From: Jacaranda mimosifolia
Lineage: Eukaryota > Streptophyta > Magnoliopsida > Lamiales > Bignoniaceae
Direction of reading: 5' to 3'
DNA length: 64,000 nt
Assembly (NCBI GenBank): GCA_018894105.1
Contig: CM032123.1
Span: 1-64,000 of the forward strand
Shown one piece after another: positions 1 through 11,100 of this stretch; position 1 is the first letter of the stretch, and each line of letters begins with the position of its first letter. Below the pieces are notes generated by a model, which ran no database searches, was not told the DNA's origin, and was given only the letters and a program-made list of their open reading frames with translations. The position numbers were made by a program, and so were the translations under genes.

Positions 1-1138
1 ATCACACCTTGCATTTGCCGACGACATCATCATATTCACCAATAGTGGCAAGAAAGGACTCAAAAGGATCATGGAATATTTGAAGCAATATGAAAAAGTT
101 TCGGGACATAAGGTTAATTGTAATAAAAGTGCTTTTATGGTAGATAAAAAGACTCCAAGCTTGAAAATTCAAAGTATTGAATGGGTATACCTATTACTTA
201 CCTTGGCGCTCCCTTGTTCACGAGTAATAAAAAGGTTGAATTGTTCCTGAGTCTTATACAGAAAATCAAAAACAAATTTTCTGGCTAGGAAAAGTACTAC
301 TATCCCACGGTGGCCGGTTGGTCTTGATCAAAAGCGTCTTATATTCGATGCCATTGTATCTCATACAAGTAGTAAGCCCCCCCTAAATGTGTTATTGAAC
401 AGATTGAGAAGTTGTTTGCCACCTTCTTCTGGGGCTCGTATAGAGGTTAAAAGAAAGTTCGTTGGGTCAAATGGGATCAAACTTGCTTTCCTCTCAATGA
501 CGGCGAGCCTGGCGCTAGAAAATTGGAGGATATGGTGTCAATGTTTAGTTTTAAATTATGGTAGAGATTCAGAAACCAAACCTCGATTTGGGCAAAATTT
601 CTTACATCAAAATATACCCCTTGTTTCCACCCCACTTGGGAGAAGCCCCCGTATTTCAAGTCCCCAGTTTGGAGAAAAATGTGTAAGGTTAGAATGGAAG
701 TAGAAAATCAGTATTTCTAGGCGCTTGGTAGAGGAGATGTGTCTTTCTGGCATAATAACTGGTTTGGTGATGAACCAGTTAGGTCAAAGGCTTCGAGAGA
801 GAATTGGAGCCATGTATACATTAAAGCCTTCTGGCAGAATAGAAATTGGAACCTTCAAGCTGCTCCAACACCTTGACAGTCCTATTGCTCACTCAGTTTG
901 CATGATCCCTATTAAGGAGATGGGGGAGGATAGGCTGATTTGGAAGCTCTCTCAAAACAATGCTTTTTCAACTAAACTTACATGGAATTATGTGAGGAAA
1001 TCAAAGCTAGTTAAACTTTTATTTGAAGAAACATGGAGCCCGCTTTTCTCTAAGATCATGTCTATATTTTTATGGAGACTCCTCTACAACTGGACCCATG
1101 TGGATGAAAGGATCACTAGAAAAAAAAATTAAATTTAG
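1..1138 (+). mobile_element. LINE (non-LTR retrotransposon) remnant, reverse transcriptase part
   Basis: The first bases translate in one frame to a stretch containing FADDIIIFTN, the catalytic YxDD/FADD region of LINE-type reverse transcriptases. Reading continues, with frameshifts and stops, to about 1130. There the translation KIMSIFLWRLLYNWTHVDERITRKK resembles the zf-RVT region that follows RT in plant LINEs. No single frame stays open, so the copy is dead. It is cut by the window start on the left. On the right it is followed by unrelated sequence, and the RNase H part of what looks like the same element resumes near 2.64 kb. The family call rests on motif recognition. Confidence 0.75.
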
Positions 1139-2640
1139 CTGGGATTTTTAACCCCTACAGTTACCTGTCCTGCTAATTCTGGGGATTTTTGAGTAATACC
1201 GTAATGACCCCCGCAAATAATTCAAGTTACTTTGCGGGGTTCCCTTTTTTTTTTTTTTTTTTTTTTAGCAGTAGTGGCGAAACCCCCACTATTATAGAAA
1301 AATTATTTCATATAATATTAGTGGGGGTTTCAAACTCAAGCCGTTATTCAAAAATATTATTTCATATAATTTTAACAGGGGTTTTAAATCCCTGCTATTA
1401 TTGAAGTGTGGTATTCAATCAAAAAATGAGTTAATTTTAGTGGGGGTTTACAACCCCCGCCAAATTTTTTTAAAACTAATTTTTCTTTAATTTTCAATAT
1501 CAATATATGTCATTTCATATACCTACTAATAGATCTTCATTCTCAAAATTCAACACAATCAATTGATTCTAAAATCAAGTCTTAAAAACATCAACATCCT
1601 AAAAATATCATCGTTCTAAAAAATATCAACATCAACATCCTCAAAAACATCAACATCCTCAAAAACGTCAACATCATAATCTATAAGTACTAAAACGTTC
1701 AACTTAGTTTCACATGTAAGTAAGCACTACAAATAAGTAGCTAGTGAGAAGCTTCATTGTGATCTTGATTGCTGGCACTTGAAGATCTTTGTACTGAAGA
1801 AGTAAGAGGTTTATGTTGACTACTTGCATCATGTGCCTATGCCTATGCCTGTGCCTGTGGGGAGAAAAATGAGTATTTCAAAAGATCAAAGCATCGAACT
1901 TCAAGCTATAACCAGCTATGCTAAAAATAATGTAATATAAAGTTTAGAAAACATAAGGTTTATGAAAATTTCCAAAAATAATGTGTAATATATATATATA
2001 TATATGTATATTAAACTAATAAAATCAAACTATTACTTATAAATAAGCACAAATATTTATTGAGCATATTGAGCACAGTTATCACCAACAATAAATAGAT
2101 TGCAACATTCAACATCTTACAGGAACAAAAATAAATCACATATTTAGAAATTTAATGAGCACATCAAGTTAAAAATTCTAAACGTTTAATCCGCATAATC
2201 TATCCATAGTTTGTATGTTTCCAGGCTTCTAGCACATGTTTATAACTAGTTCATAAGGACTAATAACAACAACTGTTAGCTACAACAGTACTACATATGT
2301 TTTAACAATAAGCTAGACAATCCTAAGATTCCAGCTGATTAAATTAAGGCTATATATATATATATATTAATTGATGGGTATAGATTTTAGGTCATGATTC
2401 ACGAAATCATACACATATATATATATATATTAATTGATATAGACCAAAATGTGATAAATATTTTATAATTATTACCATTATTTTTACTCTTGATTGTTAA
2501 TGCACAAAATTGAAAGATGAAAATATTGTTAGTATAATAAAAAATAAAAATAATAATTTAAAGTTTAACATCTCATCTAAGAAAAAAAAATATGAAGAAA
2601 CATAATCTAAATGCGTTTGTTGTGACAATTATGAGACAAT
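1139..2640. repeat. AT-rich insertion with palindromic GGGGGTTT/AAACCCCC modules
   Basis: This stretch separates the RT and RNase H parts of the LINE. Its first 350 bases carry several imperfect palindromes built from runs such as GTGGGGGTTT and AACCCCCGCC (near 1180-1245, 1270-1330, 1370-1405 and 1440-1465), plus a T16 run at about 1247. Such subterminal inverted modules are typical of plant CACTA transposons, but I could not define terminal repeats or a target duplication. The remainder (1500-2640) is AT-rich with (AT)n runs near 1990, 2355 and 2420, and holds no gene I can see. Confidence 0.35.
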
Positions 2641-3480
2641 ACATTATGTGTTTTATCTAAGGGAGTGAAATTCGCAGGGTTTGGGATTATTTTGCAGCCA
2701 TATTTTATGTGATTGTCCCCGATACTTCCAGTGTTTAGTTGCTTCTGAATTTTTGGAAGTTAACTGCTTCTGTAGCGTCTAAAAACCATATTAGAGAAAT
2801 GATGCTAAATATTGTCATTAGGCATTCAAAGCCGATTGAATCATAGGCAAAGTTAACCATCACCAAAAGCTCTTGTACAAGTGCAACAAGATGAAAAGAA
2901 AAATATGGAAGGGTGACATGGTTGTAGCTAAAAAGGTGGGTTTTCACTTTCAAACAAAAATGACAAAGAATTTCATCTAGGTCCTGTGGTTGAAACCAAG
3001 TAGGGGATGGTGTAAACTGAACTCTGATGGCGCCGCTTGAGCAAACCCTAGAATAGCAGGAGCAGGTGATGTGGTGAGAAATGAAGAAGGAGATGTGATG
3101 TTCGCATTTTACGAAGGTTTGGGGCATGCAACTAATATCATGGCTGAGCTCTATGCGTTTAACAGAGGGCTGGATATCTGCTATGAGATAAGAATCAACC
3201 ATCTATAGATTGAAGCTGACGCCACTGCCCTTATTAAGCTTGTTCCATCTTAGGTTGCATGGCAATTTTAGCCCTTGATCATGAAGATAAAAAGTAAGCT
3301 TGATAAGTTTGTGCGCAAAATAATGCACATTTTTCTAGAGGGAAACATGACTGCAGATTGGTTTGCAAATAAAGGTTGTAATCAACAGAAAAGTAGGATT
3401 CTGGAAAAGGATGAAATCTGCGATGAAATACATTGTATTATTCAATGTGATCAAATGGGCCTCTCGTACATTGGAATAAA
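2641..3480 (+). mobile_element. LINE remnant, RNase H part
   Basis: From about 3004 the + strand reads GWCKLNSDGAA, then after one stop a pattern with AGDVVRNEEGDV, AELYAFNRGLD and IEADATALIKL. This is the RNase H-like (RVT_3) domain found at the C-terminus of many plant LINE polyproteins, with the catalytic D of SDG, the E of AEL and the D of EAD still visible. The tail HIFLEGNMTADWFANKGC (about 3325-3380) is the usual end of that domain. In-frame stops (for example in the codons after GAA and NHL) show it is inactive. It probably belongs to the same element as the RT piece at 1-1138. Confidence 0.75.
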
Positions 3481-4100
3481 ATGATCACCTTATTCAAGGT
3501 AGTTTATTCATTCTGGTCATGGAGTTGAAGCCACACTTCTATGCTTTAAATGGATTACTATTCGTTGATAAAAAAAAAAAGATTACTATTCCAGTTTGTT
3601 TAGGAGATGCTTATGCATTTGAAATTGTTGATATAGATGGTTGTATTGAAAATTGGTGTTGGAGATTCTTGGGTCCCTTGTGGATTGATTGGGCCGTAAA
3701 AGATAAGATAAAAGTGTGGGCCGTTTAATGGGAGAATTGGGCTGCTTGCAATTGGGGTATTCTTTGTATTAAAAGCATATGTTCAATGGGCCTTTGGATC
3801 CTAGGATTTACTATTTCATACCTGGGTTGAGGTTTAGGCCATCACATTGGGCCTGCTGAGGCCCATCGGGCTCCTGGAATGGGGCATTTGGAACAAGTTG
3901 CAATATATGCCTAAATAGAATAACATTTACAATAAATGACAGTTAATACTTACTTCACTAGTCTTTTCAATAGCTTGACAGCTATTAGGTGAAACACAAG
4001 GAAATCTTCCCTCATAAGGTGTAGATCGATCAATAAATAGATCCAGATCTTGCTCTAGGAAAACTGTCAAATATGGGTGGCAGATTTTTTCTGCTTTATT
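3481..4100. other. Spacer without recognisable gene
   Basis: Short open frames here have no recognisable motif. A 21-base phrase beginning CTAAATAGAATAACATTTACA occurs at about 3911 and again at about 4117, at the outer edge of the inverted repeat arm described next. The first part may be the 3' tail of the LINE. Confidence 0.4.
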
Positions 4101-4662
4101 TCAATCGAATAGCTTCTAAATAGAATAACATTTACAGTGTAAAGAAAGGCTCAAAACTAAGCACCTAATGGCATATTCATGCTCATCTCTTCATTGCAAG
4201 ATCAACAGAGAATTTCTTCCATATTGCGTCTAATTCAATCATACCTTCCTGTAACTTATTTTCTTTCCACCTCCAGATTAATGTTTACTTAATATAGAAG
4301 TGGGCTTTTGAGCACATAAAATGCATAGCTAATGAAGATAAACAATGAAGAAAAAGGAATAAAAATTTGAAAAACACAAAGGAGAGGACTAAATGATAAG
4401 AAATCAACATCTTCTGGAACTATTTTAGAGATGTCGGAAATGATCCAATTCACGTCACCTGGAAGAGGCAATTTGTGTTCCAATTATGTACTGCTACACA
4501 AGTTAATTTGATATTAGTGCAATCAACCAAAGCTACTGCATATTTTATGTACCTAAGTCTAACATTCAGTACTCAGTAGGCAAGATGGTTAAGAATTAAC
4601 TAATTACTTAACTAGGAGTCATCTGGGTGGGCTCTCCTTTTAATTGAATTATCTTGTGCACT
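4101..4662 (-). repeat. Inverted repeat, left arm (pair at 6573-7143)
   Basis: The reverse complement of this stretch matches 6573-7143 almost end to end, by eye about 90% identical with small indels. The match runs from GTGCACAAGATAAT(T/C)CAATTAAA at the inner end to AAGCTATTCGATTG at the outer end. Both arms conserve an open reading segment: here on the - strand DVNWIISDISKIVPEDVDFL, in the other arm the same with one E to D change. I do not recognise that peptide. The arm lies in the spacer upstream of the HEATR6-like gene, while its partner lies in that gene's intron 2. Exons 1-2 are therefore inside the loop. Confidence 0.85.
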
Positions 4663-5191
4663 ACTGCCAATGCCCTCTACTCAACACCTCATGAGCTAAA
4701 CCATAGCTCTTATAGTGTATGGCTATTGCCCTGCTCCTCTATAAACATCTTTGTTCTCGACCCAAACGATTCTTATTGTGGGTAAAACTTTGTGAAAATA
4801 TTTCCAAAGCTTTGGGATACATCCTAGGAAAAATAATTTTAGAAAACTCGACTACTAAGACCCTTTATTCAACACCTCATGAGCTAACCCACAAATGGAT
4901 TAGAGAGAGTTCCCACAAATGGTACTATGATATTATAAGGAAATGGATTCCTTTCCAAAAATTAATATCATGAGTTCTACTTTCTAAATAAATTTCTGTA
5001 GAGTTAGAGCTCTAATATCGCAAATGAATGTCTGAAAATCTTTGCGCTTCAAGCACAGTAACGGTTTTGGCAGCTTTTCAGGATCGATTGTCCGCTCTCT
5101 TTTTACTCTTTCATTCAAATATTGCTATGACATAAATTATTGTTGTCGAAACCCCAGCAATAACAAAATTAAACAACGAAATCTGCTCCCA
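4663..5191 (+). promoter_or_regulatory. 5' flank / probable 5' UTR of the HEATR6-like gene
   Basis: This stretch lies between the inverted-repeat arm and the chosen ATG. A phrase CAACACCTCATGAGCTAA occurs twice (about 4682 and 4867). The frame of exon 1 is open upstream to an ATG at 5042, but the peptide before 5192 has no resemblance to the family, so I treat it as leader. No TATA box or initiator can be assigned with confidence. Confidence 0.35.
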
Positions 5192-8100
5192 ATGTCATCG
5201 GTGGTGAGGTCATGGAGAACAGCGTTTCTAACCCTGAGGGACGAAACCTTGGCGTTGGCGTCACCTTCTCGGGCCACCATCCTCCACCTCCTCAACCAAC
5301 TCGTTTTTTCCCAATCCGATTCTCTTATAGCTGCCGCTCCCGACTTGCCTTCTCACGAGGTATCCATCAACTCGGTGATGTGATGTTATCTTCTCTGATG
5401 TTGTTCTTTTGATGATGTGATTTATGTGCCCTCTCAGGTCACATCGGACTTGATGTTATTGATGGAGTTGGCTCGGAACATTTCTCATTCCCAAGGAATT
5501 GAGGACGTTACTCAGTCCTTCACTAAATTGTCTCACTTGGTACTTTGCATAGTAGTTTTACTTTGCCCTTTTCCCGTTTTGGTTGCTATTTCGTGCTTCT
5601 GTTTTCAGTTTATTTGCTAGGAAGTACATTGCCCTTACCTGGGTAGTGTTTGGTTTTATTTTGGGTGTTTTGAGGAAAATTTTTGCACGGTTGGTTGGGA
5701 GAATGTGGTGTGTGTGTGTGTGTATAAAATTGAGTAGAGATTGTTGGTTAGAAATGGTGTCATTGCCAAATTGGTTGTTGTGGGTGACGATATGTGATTT
5801 AACATTACTATTTTTATGTATGTGTAATTGTAAAATGAGAAAATATATATGTATATATAATTGTTTGGTTTTATTTTGGGTGTTCTGGGGAAATTTTTTG
5901 CACTGTTGGTTGGGAGAATGTGGGATGTTTGTGTGTATAAAATTGAGTAGAGATTGTTGGTTAGAAATGGTATCATTGCCAAATTGGTTGTTGTGGGTGA
6001 AGATATGTGATTTAACATTACTATTTTTATGTATGTGTAATGTTAAAATGAGAAAATATATATTTATATATAAATATATATGGCTATATACATATGTAAT
6101 GACGGTGTGCGCTATTTTGGGTGTTTTGAGAAAAATTAGAAAACTATGTTTGGTTTCGTTTCCCCAGAATTTGGGGAATGAAACCAAATATTGCATAGAT
6201 ATTTGAAACAACTCTACTAACTTCTGCTTCCTGCTTGCAGTTTTGGAGGGATATACGATGGAAGTTAATAGAGTTTATAACACTCATATTTCCAGTTTCC
6301 CCTTTCTTACTGAATTATGGAACTTAACTCATCCATTAAGGAGTTAATAACAAATAAAAAAACTGTCTATATTAGTTATTCATGGAACAACTCATGTTTG
6401 TACATGTACAATTTACCAGGGGAAGATGTTGATGTGGAATGTAAGACGGGGAAACAAAATAATGCCTGTTTTCTCCGAGAAAATTGGCATGAACAGTTCC
6501 CTGGCAGTAAATATTGTGTTGAATGTGCTAGGTTAAGCATCGTGATTAGAGAAAAAAATATTAACTTGAATTAGTGCACAAGATAATCCAATTAAAGGAA
6601 GAGACCACCCAGATGACTCCTAGTTAAGTAACTAGTTAATTCTTAACCATCTTGCCTACTAAGTACTGAATGTTAGACTTAGGTACATAAAATATGCAGT
6701 AGCTTTGGTTGATTGCACTAATATCTAATTAACTTGTGCAGCAGTACATAATTGAAAAACAAATTGCTTCTTCCAGACGACGTGAATTGGATCATTTCTG
6801 ACATCTCTAAAATAGTTCCAGATGATGTTGATTTTTTATTTTTCTATCATTTACTCCTCTCCTTGGTGTTTTTCAAATTTTTATTCCTTTTTCTTCATTG
6901 TTTATCTTCATTAGCTATGCATTTTATGTTCTTAAAAGCCCACTTCTATATTAAGTAAACATTAGTCTGGAGGTGGAAAGAAAAGAAGTTACAGGAAGGT
7001 ATGATTGAATTAGATGCAATATGGAAGAAATTCTCTGTTGATCTTGCAATGAAGAGATGAGCATGAATAATGCCATTGGGTGCTCAGTTTTGACCTTTCT
7101 CTACATACTGTAAATGTTATTCTGTTCAGAAGCTATTCGATTGGTTTAAGGCTGCCCTTTACAGTGGATGCATTGCATGATTACTAAATGGTCTTCATCA
7201 GATAATAATGTCTTCCTTCAATTTCGGAGTTATCTAACCAAAAGATACATGAAGAACATCTATTCATATAAGAATGACATTAGTAATTATAGAATTTAAT
7301 AGGTATCGGCATCTGTGGCTGTACTGGACAGTGATGGCGAAAGTGCAAGTCTGCTACTGTAAGTTATAATATCAGTTGTTGTAATGAGGTGTAGCATGGT
7401 TTTACAGGGATTGACTTTTCTGCATCTGAACCTCGTGATTATTATTGACCAAAATCTTGACTTGTAGTAACCATATTTTCCTGTCTTCACTAATTTGCAA
7501 CGATATATGGAGTTTTATTTTTCTTTTCCATGTTTAGCATGTTAATATTTATCCCTTCTTTGACTTATGATGATGACATTATTTCTAAATCATCTAGAGC
7601 ATCGGTATTGTATTATTATGCGACTCAAATGAGAAGGAATAACACATGTTAACTTTGTGGTGCTCCTCTATTGCCAGTTAATATTACATTTCTTTATTTC
7701 TTGCAGGTCCATGGCATCAGTCATCGCTCTTCTTTGGAAATGAATTCGACATCTTGGGCCCTTGTGCTTGACTCTTTCAAAAGGATAGTGCAAATTTTCC
7801 TTGGCAAAGTCAAAACAGAGAGTGTGCTAACTGGAAATGTTTCCATAATCAAAGCCACAAAACAATGTTTACAAAGTCTACGGTGCGATAATATGTTTTC
7901 CTATTCTCTCTCTCTCTCTCCTCCCTTCCTCACTCCCTTTTTCCCTGCCTTACTAACATGGTTCCTTTCACGTGTTTACATGAGGCAAGCAATAGAATCG
8001 TTCCGAAATATCAATGCTTATTCTGGAACATGTTTTAATCAGGGAATACTTGCTGCTTTGTCTTAACACTAGTTTAAGCTCCCTGAGTTCATTACTGTCT

Positions 8101-11100
8101 ACTCTCTTCTCTGCCTCAGCTCTTTTACTTTATCTTCTTCCTTTAATTTTGCACCATTTTTTGGGTGGGTTGTGTTTGTTTTTGCTTATGTTGCATATTT
8201 AGTGATACATTACGATCAATTTCACCTATATTTATGCACTTCTGAATGATCTATTTTTTTCAGATGCCTTTTTGGTTTATATCAGGCAGATGCTTTACTG
8301 TCGGAAAATGAGCAACTACTAAAGTTTGTTCTTCAAGTGGTTGGGTATTTTCACGGGGAGTCAATGTACTCTTCTTATCCAAGTGACAACCATACAGTAT
8401 CTGGATGTGCATGGGAAGTCCTAACAGTTGCATTTGGCATAATTGGTGAAGTGTACTCAAGAGTAGGTTCTTCTTTACCAATTGACCTTTGGCAGTCAAC
8501 AATTGAGGTATGTGGACACTGTGATGTACTTAATGATGCAGGCTTGATTTTGAAATAGCTAATTTAGGGTTTATTTTTGTCTTAGGTCCTCAGAAAAGTT
8601 ATGGACCTGTTGGCATCTAAGAATCTTCTGTTGGAGGATAATATTTCTGCCATGTAATTTTCTCTCCCCTTTTATCCAGAGTTTTGTTTCGAAGAATCAG
8701 TTTTGAGAAATCACATATTGTTACCATCTCGGACAGGTTTTTTATTGAGCTACTGCATTGTCTGCACTTGGTTCTATCAGAGCCTAGGGGAAATCTGGCA
8801 GACCATGTAAGAAACTGCCTCTTTTGGATTGATTCAACGTGCAAAGATTATTATACATTCCAGCATTTCGATGAAGTCATTGCAGTTTCAAATATTTTAG
8901 GTGGCTGGTTTTGTAGCAGCATTGAGGATTTTTTTCCGTTATGGCCTTCTAAATAAGTCCCTTATTATGAATCAAGCAACTAATTGCAAGAAGGGCGTTG
9001 GTCTGACAAGCCAAAACTCATGTTTTGAAGAATCAAGTAGATCACGAACTGGCCCTTATAGGCCTCCACACTTGCGGAAAAAGGTTGTGGGAAATCAACA
9101 GCGTAAAGATGCGGAATGCCTGGTTTCTCCTAAGCATGAATTTATGTCATCAGATTCAGATTGCAGTGACAATGATGGATCAATGATGGATAATTCTGAT
9201 ATCCAGTTTGCTAAGGCCAGGGTAGCTGCAATTCTTTGTATCCAGGTTTGTTCATTTTTTCTTATTTCTCTTTTTCAACTTCCTCTGTGGTTCATACAGG
9301 CAGAATTTTTTGAGGATATGTGGATTATTTTTTATTTGTTTTTTCTAATTGTCCATAATAAGTTCTGTTCCCTTAGAAGCCATCGTTCCATTCTTTTTCT
9401 ACTGAAGTTAAGATTATGACTATTAGTCAATCCTATGTATGATGCATAGAGTTTGTAAAGTTAATCCAAAACGCTTAAGCTTCTGGTAGAGAAATAGCAA
9501 TTTCATCAAGGAAGTAATACTTATTTGTTTCTATGGACCAATTGCATTTTCATTTTCTTGCATTTAACTCTTAAATTTTGCTGGAAGGATCTCTGCCGAG
9601 GTGATCCCAAATTGTTTACAGCCCAATGGACAATGCTTTTGCCATCCAATGATGTGCTACTGCACAGGTGAATCATTCTGCTTTCTTTTCTCATTTATGA
9701 AATATGGTTGTTTGTAAATTTTAGTTAACATTCTTAAAACCTTTAGGCTGCTTTTCATATCTTCTTCTTGTGATTTACTTTATGTTTCTTACTTGCAGGA
9801 AATATGAGACTACTCTGATGAGTTGCTTGCTTTTTGATCCTCATTTAAAGGTGTTTTATATATTGGTTGCACTTGGAAATTTAGTTACTTTTCTGGCCGT
9901 CTTTTATGTACTGTGTATCTTTTCTAAAATATCTTAATACAAGCACAGTATTCATGCCATGAGGCATTATTAATGTTTTGCCCAAGTAGTGCAGAATAAA
10001 TTTTCCTTATTTTAATTGACACTTCATATACTGAATGATCTTAAATTGTTGCCTAGGTGCGGATTGCAGCTGGCTCTACTATTATGACAATGTTGGATGG
10101 GCCTGCCTCCATTTCCCTTCAGGTAGCAGAATTTAGGGGGCACTCCAAATGTGGGTCATTTACAGCACTTTCTAGTTCTCTTGGGCATATCTTAATGCAG
10201 CTGCATTCAGGTATTGGAATGCAGAAGTGCTTTGTGTTTCTTTGTGTTTTTCAGTTTTGTCATTAAAAAATTCTCCCACTACTTTTACTGTTTTCTTGAG
10301 CTATAATTTTCTGATAGCAGATACCTGGTGAAATTTCATTTTATTAAATAGGTACTTTGTATTTAATCCAACACGAAACCAACAGCAGATTGCTGGCGTT
10401 GTCATTCAAAATCCTGATGCTTTTGATATCATCTACACCGTAAGTGCTTTTTTGAGCTCTGGAATTGCCAGAGAATTTTTTTTCTCCATCCTGTTCTACT
10501 CTTTCTGGCATTGTCACGACCGTCCAAGATCAACCATAGGGATCTCTTGGGATGGGTTGATGCAGTTAAGTTAAAGAATATAGCAAGTGTTAGCATCTGA
10601 CTGCAGCAATCTAGTGAAGACGTCGGCTTCATTGTTTTATTAGTATAGGCAATGACGGTTCTGTTCTTTAAGATAGAGTAGTTCTTCCTTCATCCCCATT
10701 TGGGGATCCATTCTGTGGTAATTCTGGGGCTTTCTAACCGCTAATTTTTAGTATGTTTAAGTTGTTGCTGCTTGCATGGCTCTTAGTTCTTAGTAAAAGT
10801 GATACTTCATTTTGTCTCCGGGCGTTTTGGATTAAAGAAATGGGAAATGCTAAGTTGCAAAACAGAGCGTTGACAAGTATTAATACTGCTTATACTAAGA
10901 AGTATTTGTACATGTACTTTTACGATGGTTTGATCATGCTAAAATTTACTTATTGAATGTGTCTAACTGTACTTAATTCATTCTGCAGATATTCGAGAAT
11001 GTCCTCGGAGCTACTCTCTACGGTTATCTCTTCAATTCAGTCAACAGTTGGTGAGGGTTTTCCATTTCAAAGTGATCGAACTAGCTTGCTGGTTAGTATT

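Noticed and set aside
5042..5191. Upstream in-frame ATG at 5042 as the start of the HEATR6-like protein
   Set aside because: The added 50 residues have no family resemblance; MSSVVRSWRTAF at 5192 is the typical start.
5583..6206. Long open frames on both strands over the intron-2 element
   Set aside because: They arise from the tandem T/G-rich repeat and have no protein-like features.
6241..6330. A candidate exon after TGCTTGCAG (FWRDIRWKLIEF..) in intron 2
   Set aside because: It runs into a stop, and exon 2 joins exon 3 at 7707 directly in frame with family-like sequence (SHL|VHGISHRSS).
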